Assembly (NCBI GenBank): GCA_029263375.1 | Contig: JAJCXP010000414.1 | Location: forward strand, 1 to 40,739 | Reading direction: 5' to 3' | Source: Acidobacteriota bacterium | GTDB taxonomy: Bacteria; Acidobacteriota; Thermoanaerobaculia; Multivoradales; JAHEKO01 | DNA length: 40,739 bases | Part shown: one piece after another, positions 9,352-15,601 of the stretch | Layout: each line of letters begins with the position of its first letter | Position numbering within the stretch: the stretch's first letter is position 1 | Translations under genes and position numbers: made by a program | The notes under the pieces: model-generated | The model's input: the letters and a program-made list of their open reading frames with translations, nothing else | Databases searched by the model: none | What the model was told of the DNA's origin: nothing

Positions 9352-10169
9352 GCCCGACCGCGACCGCGGGCCCAGCCGCCGGCTTCGGAGAGGCGCTCCG
9401 GGGTTGGCGGCAGCACCGCGGCCTGTCGCAGCTCGGCCTGTCTCTCGAGGCCGGGATCTCCCCGCGGCATCTGTCTTTCCTCGAGACCGGCCGCTCGACG
9501 CCGAGCCAGGAGATGGTCCGGCGGCTGCTCGACACGCTCGACGTGCCGCTGTGGGATCGCAATCGGCTCTTGCTCGCCGCCGGCTACGCGCCGCTCTACC
9601 GCGAGTCGAGTCTCGACGACGAGAACCTGTCGCAGGTGCGCCGCGCCGTGCGCCTGATGCTCGAGCGCCACGAGCCCTACCCGGCTTACGCAATGGACGG
9701 CGCCTGGAATGTGATCGACGCCAACGCCGGTCACCAGGCCGTCGTCGACTCCTTCGGTGAGGACGCCGAGGAGGCCCGCAACATCCTGCGCCTGATCTGC
9801 GCCCCGCACCTCCTGCGGCCCTACCTCGTCAACTGGGAGGAGGTCACCGGCGCCGTCCTGCGCCGCGTTCGCCGCCAGCTCGACGCCCCCGAGCCGCCCG
9901 CCGCGCTCGCCGCCGTCGTCGAAGAGGTCTGCGCCTACCCCGGGGTGCGTGAGCTCCTTCAGACCTCCGGCCTCACCGCTCGGCAGGACCTCTTCGTACC
10001 GCTCGAGATCACCAACGGGGAGCGAACCCAGCGCTGGATGACCACTCTGGTCACTGTCGGCGGAGCCCTCGACGTGGCGCTCGACGACCTCGTGATCGAG
10101 TGCTTCTTTCCAGCCGACGAAGAGTCGGAGCGGATCGCGCTCGAGACGGCAGAGGCGCCGACCTCCTAG
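9348..10169 (+). CDS. XRE-family regulator with MmyB-like ligand domain
   Basis: This 273-residue transcription factor has an N-terminal helix-turn-helix of the XRE type (about 15-70; GLSQLGLSLEAGISPRHLSFLETGRSTPS). An MmyB-like ligand-binding domain (about 105-265) opens with the characteristic PYPAYAMDGAWNVIDAN and resembles a PAS fold. Related proteins often control a neighbouring metabolic gene. The partner here may be the overlapping SnoaL-like gene, and the palindrome at 8453-8466 is a candidate target. The TTG start at 9348 overlaps the preceding stop and is used because the HTH begins about 15 residues later. Confidence 0.88.
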   Translation: MSPTATAGPAAGFGEALRGWRQHRGLSQLGLSLEAGISPRHLSFLETGRSTPSQEMVRRLLDTLDVPLWDRNRLLLAAGYAPLYRESSLDDENLSQVRRAVRLMLERHEPYPAYAMDGAWNVIDANAGHQAVVDSFGEDAEEARNILRLICAPHLLRPYLVNWEEVTGAVLRRVRRQLDAPEPPAALAAVVEEVCAYPGVRELLQTSGLTARQDLFVPLEITNGERTQRWMTTLVTVGGALDVALDDLVIECFFPADEESERIALETAEAPTS

Positions 10170-10205
10170 GCATCTTATTGCTAGCTGTCCGACCCATTTC
10201 GGCCC

Positions 10206-10211
10206 TATACT
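10206..10211 (+). promoter_or_regulatory. -10 element of the Lys-tailed secreted protein gene
   Basis: TATACT (five of six matches) lies 41 nt before the ATG at 10253. Between them is a GC-rich potential hairpin (arms GCCGG/CCGGC around 10220-10238) directly ahead of the AAGGAGG ribosome binding site. No convincing -35 was found. Confidence 0.35.
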
Positions 10212-10252
10212 TCCCCGCCGCCGGTCTCTACGCCGGCGCCAAGGAGGTCGCC

Positions 10253-10786
10253 ATGCGACGCAGTTTCATGTTGGTTTCATTCTCCGCCCTGGCGGTCGCC
10301 GGAGTCCTCTCCGTTTCCGCCGCCTCCGCCACCGCCGTCTCCGGCGGTAGCCTCAAGATCGACGATCTCTCCGAGCTCAGCAAGGGCGGCAAGCTCGCCC
10401 TGGTCGGCTTCGCCTGGGAAGGTCCCGCCAAGCTCTTCACCACCGGCGTCGGCTCCGAGTCCCTCGCCGCCACCGCCGGCGACAAGAACTTCACCGTCGC
10501 CTCCGACGGCCCCGCCACCCTGTGCGAAGGCCTCAAGCTGCTCGGTCCCAAGACCCTCACTGTAGGCCGCCTGAGCTTCAAGGGCGCCGAGGGCCCGCTC
10601 AAGGCCATGACCCTCGACAGCATCACCGTCAGCGCCGTCGACTGCTCCAAGTCCCCGTGGACCGCTCAGTTCCAGGCGGCGACTTTCGCCGATGCCGAGG
10701 AGCACGCGCGGGACAAGGAGAAGGTGAAGGCGAAGAAGGATGGGAAGAAGAAGGACAAGGGAGCGGCAAAGGGCAAGAAGGGCTGA
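10253..10786 (+). CDS. Secreted protein with lysine-rich tail, unknown function
   Basis: I do not recognise this 177-residue protein. It has a signal peptide (MRRSFMLVSFSALAVAGVLSVSAASATA, cleavage near 27). A small globular region with two widely spaced Cys residues follows (TLCEGLK and VDCSKSPW), and these could form a disulfide. The tail of about 35 residues is almost all Lys, Asp, Glu, Gly and Ala (KVKAKKDGKKKDKGAAKGKKG). The tail could bind nucleic acid, acidic polymer or the cell surface; that is speculation. The ATG at 10253 follows an ideal AAGGAGG. It stands alone, convergent with the DUF488 gene 24 nt away. Confidence 0.7.
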   Translation: MRRSFMLVSFSALAVAGVLSVSAASATAVSGGSLKIDDLSELSKGGKLALVGFAWEGPAKLFTTGVGSESLAATAGDKNFTVASDGPATLCEGLKLLGPKTLTVGRLSFKGAEGPLKAMTLDSITVSAVDCSKSPWTAQFQAATFADAEEHARDKEKVKAKKDGKKKDKGAAKGKKG

Positions 10787-10810
10787 AGCCAGGGCTGAGG
10801 CGAGACCGTC

Positions 10811-11194
10811 TCAGCTGACGATCAGCGCGCCCCGGTCCGCGAGCAGCTCGCGCAGCACGGACCGGTGGCAGCGGGCCTCGTTCTCGCAGTAGCACCCGAC
10901 CGAGAACGAGGCGCTGCGCGAGAGCGCCGCGAGGAGGTCGAGCAGGTGGCGTTGCTCCTTCATCTCGGCCCGGTAGCGGCGCACGAAGGTCGACCAGTCG
11001 CGATCGGTGGTCGCGGCCTGGGCGCGTTTGAGGAGCTCCTCGCTCGGCGCCAGCTCCGGTAGCCAGACGTCGTAGAAGTTGCGCGACGCGAACTCGGCCT
11101 TGGGCACGCCGCGTGGCGGGCGGCGAACCGTGCCGATGCGCAGGCCTTCGCCTTCGGCACGGTCGGTTCCCAGGCGGACGATTCGGATCGGCAT
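10811..11194 (-). CDS. DUF488 family protein
   Basis: This 127-residue protein belongs to the DUF488 group. Supporting features are the early basic segment, the central FYDVWLPELAPSEELL, and the C-terminal LLAALSRSASFSVGCYCENEARCHRS with the conserved Cys pair before CHR. DUF488 proteins are widespread, lack an established activity, and have been suggested to bind metal or nucleic acid through the Cys-rich end. I chose the ATG at 11194 (MPIRIVRLGTDR). Longer reading would add a low-complexity arginine-rich segment not seen in the family. A perfect inverted repeat lies just upstream. Confidence 0.8.
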   Translation of the reverse strand: MPIRIVRLGTDRAEGEGLRIGTVRRPPRGVPKAEFASRNFYDVWLPELAPSEELLKRAQAATTDRDWSTFVRRYRAEMKEQRHLLDLLAALSRSASFSVGCYCENEARCHRSVLRELLADRGALIVS

Positions 11195-11198
11195 CGGG

Positions 11199-11215
11199 AG
11201 GCTCGGCCTGAGCCT
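11199..11215. promoter_or_regulatory. Inverted repeat at the DUF488 start
   Basis: AGGCTC and GAGCCT are perfect inverted arms around a 5-nt centre (GGCCT), 5 nt upstream of the DUF488 ATG where a ribosome binding site would be expected. It could be an operator or a translation-blocking hairpin. The gene lacks a visible Shine-Dalgarno sequence here. Confidence 0.3.
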
Positions 11216-11270
11216 ATCGCTTCCGCGCCGCTGCCCCTCTCGAGAACGAGGATAGGATCCCGCCACCTCG

Positions 11271-12044
11271 ATGTCGCGCATCCCGCGGTTCCTCCAGGTC
11301 CTCGGCGTCAACGCGGTGCCGGTCGTCGGCGTCGTCGGAGCCGGCTGGACCGAAGCGACCGCCCTGGCGCTCTACTGGTGCGAGAACCTCCTGGTGATCG
11401 CGCTCGTCGCCCTGCGCATCTGGCTCCACCGCCGGGCGACCGGCAAACGCGGCCACTGGGAAGCGCCGCCGCCCGCCTCGAGCAGCACCAGCGCCAGGTC
11501 GGGCTCGTTCCTCGCCGGCTTCCTGACCCCGGCCCTGGCCTTCACCGCGGGTCACGCGATCTTCCTCGGCATGATCCTCTTCCTGGTCCTGCCGCACAAC
11601 TTCCCCGAAGCCGCCGGGGTCGACCCCGACACGCTCGGCATCGGCCTTCTGGTCATCGGAGTCTTTCTCCTCGGCGGCTTCCTGTTCGACCTGGTCGGCC
11701 TCGAGCACCGCACCTTCCACTGGATCCAGCTCCTCGCCGGCCGGGTCCTGGGCCGCGTCGTCCTGGTACATCTCACGATCATCTTCGGCATGCTCGGCAT
11801 GGCCTGGCTCGACGGCCCGCGTGGGTTCTTCATCGTCTTCGCCGGCTTCAAGACCCTTGCCGACCTCGGATCGTTCCTGGGCAGCGAGAGCCACACCGGT
11901 GATGAGCCTCCGGGGTGTGTCTTGGGGGTGGTCAGGGTTTTCGGTGGGAAGGGGAAGGCGGGGGAGTTTGCGAAGCATCACCGGGAGCACTCTGCGGAGG
12001 AGCGGAAGAGGGCGGAGGGGTGGGAGAAGCGGAGGGTGACGTAG
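11271..12044 (+). CDS. DUF6498 membrane protein
   Basis: This 257-residue integral membrane protein has about six hydrophobic segments. The block LALYWCENLLVIALVALRIW near residues 32-52 and the later GMAWLDGPRGFFIVFAGFKTLADLGSF match the DUF6498 family, whose function is unknown. The last 55 residues are hydrophilic and basic (ending AEGWEKRRVT), encoded by an unusually G-rich run that includes several GGG tracts. The ATG at 11271 has no Shine-Dalgarno sequence; a TAGGAT hexamer ends 12 nt before it. It is the last gene before the defence island. Confidence 0.75.
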   Translation: MSRIPRFLQVLGVNAVPVVGVVGAGWTEATALALYWCENLLVIALVALRIWLHRRATGKRGHWEAPPPASSSTSARSGSFLAGFLTPALAFTAGHAIFLGMILFLVLPHNFPEAAGVDPDTLGIGLLVIGVFLLGGFLFDLVGLEHRTFHWIQLLAGRVLGRVVLVHLTIIFGMLGMAWLDGPRGFFIVFAGFKTLADLGSFLGSESHTGDEPPGCVLGVVRVFGGKGKAGEFAKHHREHSAEERKRAEGWEKRRVT

Positions 12045-12123
12045 GCCCGACTCGAAAGAAAACCACGTACTCCAACTGGGTCACGCCGGCGAGAGGAACT
12101 TCACCGTCGCCGAGGGTCATGAA

Positions 12124-12150
12124 GTCAGCTCTCTGACCTCGTTTCGTCCT
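12124..12150 (+). terminator. Weak possible terminator after the DUF6498 gene
   Basis: GTCAG-CTCT-CTGAC forms a 5-bp hairpin (12124-12137), followed by the T-rich but interrupted CTCGTTTCGTCCTT. It lies in the 126-nt convergent gap with the nuclease-like gene, which holds nothing else recognisable. Confidence 0.25.
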
Positions 12151-12170
12151 TACCTTCGCGTAAACCGCCC

Positions 12171-13304
12171 CTAGACTGCTGTCAGCTCGCCAAACCACCA
12201 GTCGAGTGTCCGGAGAAACGAGGCCATCGCGGCTGAATCCGCGAGGAGCTCCAATTGGAAGCTCGGTCTCTTGTCGAGCTTCTCGCTCGGGATGTCGACG
12301 CCTTCGATCGAGTTGAGCTTGTCCAAGAGCTGGCGGCGAAGTGCTTCATCCTCAAACGGAGTACGCCTCGCCATGTGCTGGAACTGCACCTCGACAGCCC
12401 CGTACGTCCAGACTGCTACTACGCTCTGCCACGTCCCATCTACGGTCAGACCGGGGAAGAAGGAGCCGGACCGGGCTCCCTTGCCCCAGTAGATCTCAGG
12501 CATGAACTTCGTGGCCCATTCCAGTATCTGCCTTGCTGGGGCCACGCCGCTGGGAGTACGCCGTTTGAGCTCCTCGAAGAACGCGGCCTCGTCCCACTTC
12601 CTAGATGTCTCACTCTGCCCTTTCTTTGCCTGGGCACTCGCGGTCTGACCGAGCAACCTCGGGACCAGCGTCTTCAAATCTCCGCCCACATACTGTTTGA
12701 TCTCGACGGCCAGGACCTCCACCGGATCTGTCTGCTCGTTCAAGAACTCCACGATCCTCCGAAGCTCAGGCGAGACCGAATCTGCGACGAACACCAGTCG
12801 TAGGCGGCGCGCCTGCAGGTTGCGCCTGACCATCATCCAGAATTCCTCATACGGGTCTGTCGCCTCGCTGCCTGCCTGAAGCTCGGCAACCGCCGCGACT
12901 GCCTGGTCACCATCCTCAAACCGGCGTTCAAAGCGCGAACGCAGTTTCTCGATCGGGAGGAAAGCCACCAAGCTCGCTGCGTAGTCGAGCATCTGTCCCA
13001 CGACCTCTCGGCGTCCTCGGGGATCATCTCCCCGCTTGACTTCCACGAGTGTCGGGACGCCCTCCTGGTCAGCAAAGAGATGGTCGAGCCGCCACCAGTT
13101 GCCTCCGTGCTCCTCGTTCGGGATTCCGCACTCGCGATCCAGGAGGAGCCATCGCCTCGGCTCCTCCTCATTCATCTGGTCGCCCGCCATCAGATCCGGA
13201 TGCTCCTCGAGAAGTTCTTGCAGCAGGGCTTCGTAGTCGTACGAAGCCTCGTTCAGAGGGACCAGCTTCCGGTCGCTCCCAAGGACGAAGACCCTACGAG
13301 GCAT
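12171..13304 (-). CDS. Predicted PD-(D/E)XK nuclease, function unknown
   Basis: This 377-residue protein belongs to no family I can name with certainty, but its first third has a restriction-endonuclease-like site: Asp74 (RLDHLFAD), then VPTLVEVKRGDD with Glu88 and Lys90, and a downstream helix with Arg98, Arg99, Glu100 and Gln104. This resembles NucS/DUF91-type nucleases. The rest is mixed alpha/beta with an aromatic C-terminus (LRTLDWWFGEL). It follows the COG3586-like gene by 62 nt on the same strand and is probably cotranscribed with it. Its position in the island suggests a defence role, which is inference. Confidence 0.65.
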   Translation of the reverse strand: MPRRVFVLGSDRKLVPLNEASYDYEALLQELLEEHPDLMAGDQMNEEEPRRWLLLDRECGIPNEEHGGNWWRLDHLFADQEGVPTLVEVKRGDDPRGRREVVGQMLDYAASLVAFLPIEKLRSRFERRFEDGDQAVAAVAELQAGSEATDPYEEFWMMVRRNLQARRLRLVFVADSVSPELRRIVEFLNEQTDPVEVLAVEIKQYVGGDLKTLVPRLLGQTASAQAKKGQSETSRKWDEAAFFEELKRRTPSGVAPARQILEWATKFMPEIYWGKGARSGSFFPGLTVDGTWQSVVAVWTYGAVEVQFQHMARRTPFEDEALRRQLLDKLNSIEGVDIPSEKLDKRPSFQLELLADSAAMASFLRTLDWWFGELTAV

Positions 13305-13366
13305 TGCGCAGCCTACGAGTTCCGCTTGCCATGGATGTCACTGGCGAGGTGGACCATCTCCAGGCT

Positions 13367-14314
13367 TCACGAGCCAACGCCCTGATAGGCGAGCTCAATC
13401 GACGCCTTGGCGGCTTCGAAGTCCTCTTCCTTTCTGATGGTGATCTCAAGGTCTCCCGTACCGTAGTGCCCTATGGACGAAACATCCCGGGAGATGCCGT
13501 CCGGGCCGGGGTGTTTTTTTGGATCGAGCTTCAGGAAGACATGGATCTTCGCCTTCTTCATCTCCATGCACACAATGTTCTTCGTTGTCTTGTAGGCGAT
13601 GTACTGCTTTTTTGGGACCTCGCGAATCGACGGGTCGAGGCCAGTAATGAACTCGCTGATCGCGAGGCCAAGGTCTCGAATGTATCCAGGCTTCCCCTCG
13701 AAGTGGTCTTCGACGGCGTAGGTAGCCGTTGCCCGCGTGATCGCAGCCTTCTTGCCGGCAGCCACCATCTTGGGGTCCTTCGAAGGCTTTGTACCTGTGA
13801 GACCTGAGTCAGCCGACTTCTGCAACACCTCCTCCAAGAACAGGGTCTTGTTGTCGAAGAGCCGGTAGGTCCACAGCTCGATGTTGGCTCCCATCACCTG
13901 CACGGCATAGAGGTCGTATCGCCGGTAGTTGGGCGCAACGCAAATAACGCGGATGGCTGACCAGTCGATCTCCACCTTACCCAACGCGTGCCGGGCTGCC
14001 ACCTCAAAGTCCCCCCGGTGGTCGTCGAGCCAGGCGAGGTAGAACAAACTCTGGTTGATCAGGTCGGACGACTGGGTCTTCTTATACTCCAGGATTACCG
14101 GGTTGCTGTCCTCAGAGAGAGCCAGCGTGTCGATTCGACCAGCGTGCTGTGCACCTGTCGCGTACTCCGACGCTACGAACCGACAATCGAAAACGGCCTC
14201 TAGGTTCTTCTCGATCAGATCCTGAAGGACCTTCTCCTTCCTGAAGTTCCTCTGACCGATTGGGTTGAGGCTTCTGTTGTCCGAAATCTTGAAGAGCGGC
14301 ATAGAGAGCTTCAT
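13367..14314 (-). CDS. COG3586/DUF5655-like protein with PD-(D/E)XK domain
   Basis: This 315-residue protein has an N-terminal nuclease-like module in which HAGRIDTLALSEDSNPVILEYKK supplies Asp62, Glu76 and Lys78 of a D-(E)XK site. Its C-terminal module (about 205-310, with YIAYKTTKNIVCMEMKKAKIHVFLKLDPKK) resembles the DUF5655 domain of COG3586. That group carries the unreliable label 'predicted transport protein'. Members are frequently found beside restriction-modification genes. The ATG at 14314 begins MKLSMPLFKI. It is divergent from the DUF429 gene and is followed by a second nuclease-like gene. Confidence 0.72.
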   Translation of the reverse strand: MKLSMPLFKISDNRSLNPIGQRNFRKEKVLQDLIEKNLEAVFDCRFVASEYATGAQHAGRIDTLALSEDSNPVILEYKKTQSSDLINQSLFYLAWLDDHRGDFEVAARHALGKVEIDWSAIRVICVAPNYRRYDLYAVQVMGANIELWTYRLFDNKTLFLEEVLQKSADSGLTGTKPSKDPKMVAAGKKAAITRATATYAVEDHFEGKPGYIRDLGLAISEFITGLDPSIREVPKKQYIAYKTTKNIVCMEMKKAKIHVFLKLDPKKHPGPDGISRDVSSIGHYGTGDLEITIRKEEDFEAAKASIELAYQGVGS

Positions 14315-14422
14315 ACAGCCGGCCGGGGGAACCCAGCGGCGGCGTCAAGTCGAGGACAGAAGTGGTTCAAACCCACATTGTACTCGGCGTAGCCGTTCGT
14401 TAGATGTCTGCCCTGGTGTCTG

Positions 14423-14451
14423 TTTGCCGTCGGCATGGAGTTCGCTATCCT
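14423..14451 (+). promoter_or_regulatory. Promoter candidate for the DUF429 gene
   Basis: TTGCCG (14423-14428) and TATCCT (14446-14451) are exactly 17 nt apart, each with four of six consensus matches, and end 25 nt before the ATG at 14477. Confidence 0.4.
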
Positions 14452-14476
14452 GGGACTGGCCTTCTGAGTCTTGAAG

Positions 14477-15547
14477 ATGGACCACAACGAACCCGCCGTA
14501 GCCAAGACGTGGCGTCCCGGCTTCATTGGTGTTGATGTCGCCTGCGCCAAGAACAAGCGGCTGCCGATTTCGATTTGTTCATGGAGATCCGGCCGCTTGG
14601 TTCCAGAGCCGCTTAGAGACCTGCCATTCTCGCCTCCTCGAGGCTCGGGCAACGCCCGCACGCTTGACCAGACCGTCATCGACAGATTCGCCAACGATGC
14701 CGCTGAGTACATAGCGCGTGCCTGTGGCGAGCTACAGCTCTGGCCGACGCGAATCGGAATCGATGCGCCTAGCGCGCCGCGCCGGGCACAACTTCGGAGG
14801 CGAGCAGCAGAACTCGCGTTGGACCAGGCTGGCATAAGCTGTTTCGCGACGCCTACGGCCGCCGAGTTCAGCCGAATCAAAGACAAGGTGTCAGCGCACC
14901 TCAGGTCTGGCGGGGCGGAGAATCGCATCCCGCACGCCAATCGGCTTTGGATGCTCGTCGGCTTCGCCCTGTTTCGGCGCCTCTCCCAGATTACCGAGTG
15001 CATCGAAGTTTACCCGCAGGCTACGGCTCAGGTGATGGGCTGCGGGAAGGTCCACAAGTCATCTCAAAGTGGAGTTGCCGCTCAGCTAGAACGCGCATCT
15101 GTCTTCACCGGTTGGCCGTCCGGTCGCCCAGCCGAGCCCCCGCTTCTCGCCATCTCCTGGGCTCCCGCGCATGATTGTCTCGACGCATACCTCTCGGCCT
15201 GGGTCGCAGCTCTTTCTACAGACGGGCGAATCGCCTTCGGCGCCCCGCCTGATGACGTGATCTGGGCGCCTCGCGTCAACCACAGTTACGAACCGCTCGC
15301 GGCGGCTCCACTAACTCCCGAGCCGATCAATCGACCTGCTGGGAGAGCCCACAACCCCGCCAGGCACAAGCTCGGCACAAGCGACCACTCCCTCCTCTGC
15401 CCCGCCTGCAGGAAGCATACGTTCCTTCGTTGGCCCTTCGGTTGGGATTCTCATGCCGCCCACCGGTGTGATGGTCTCGAAGCTATCGAAGTGGAGCGGA
15501 GGAAGCGCGAGTTCAAGCGCCGTTTCCAGCACCTCTTCAAACCCTAG
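14477..15547 (+). CDS. DUF429 family protein (predicted RNase H-like) with zinc-finger-like tail
   Basis: This 356-residue protein has DUF429 hallmarks of an RNase H-like fold: GFIGVDVACAKNKRLP near the N-terminus with a first acidic residue (Asp20), RIGIDAPSAP, ECIEVYPQATAQVM, and APAHDCLDAYLSAWVAAL with acidic residues late in the fold. The last 60 residues add a Cys/His cluster (LLCPACRKH, then SHAAHRC) that looks like a zinc ribbon and is not part of the core family. The ATG at 14477 is preferred over a TTG two codons upstream. It is the only plus-strand gene inside the island, convergent with res. Confidence 0.72.
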   Translation: MDHNEPAVAKTWRPGFIGVDVACAKNKRLPISICSWRSGRLVPEPLRDLPFSPPRGSGNARTLDQTVIDRFANDAAEYIARACGELQLWPTRIGIDAPSAPRRAQLRRRAAELALDQAGISCFATPTAAEFSRIKDKVSAHLRSGGAENRIPHANRLWMLVGFALFRRLSQITECIEVYPQATAQVMGCGKVHKSSQSGVAAQLERASVFTGWPSGRPAEPPLLAISWAPAHDCLDAYLSAWVAALSTDGRIAFGAPPDDVIWAPRVNHSYEPLAAAPLTPEPINRPAGRAHNPARHKLGTSDHSLLCPACRKHTFLRWPFGWDSHAAHRCDGLEAIEVERRKREFKRRFQHLFKP

Positions 15548-15601
15548 GATCGACCAGCGCTCGAAGGGCGCAAGGGGCGGGCGAACTCGCCATCCCACGA
15601 C

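Noticed and set aside
11932-12198. An 88-codon minus-strand frame between the DUF6498 and nuclease-like genes
   Set aside because: It overlaps both neighbours' ends, lacks a ribosome binding site and becomes Pro/Ser low-complexity at its end. A small remnant cannot be excluded.
14364-14382. A T-arm-like sequence (GTGG, TTCAAAC loop, CCAC) that could mark a tRNA fragment used as an attachment site
   Set aside because: No acceptor stem, CCA or anticodon arm is nearby, and no second copy was seen at the other island edge.
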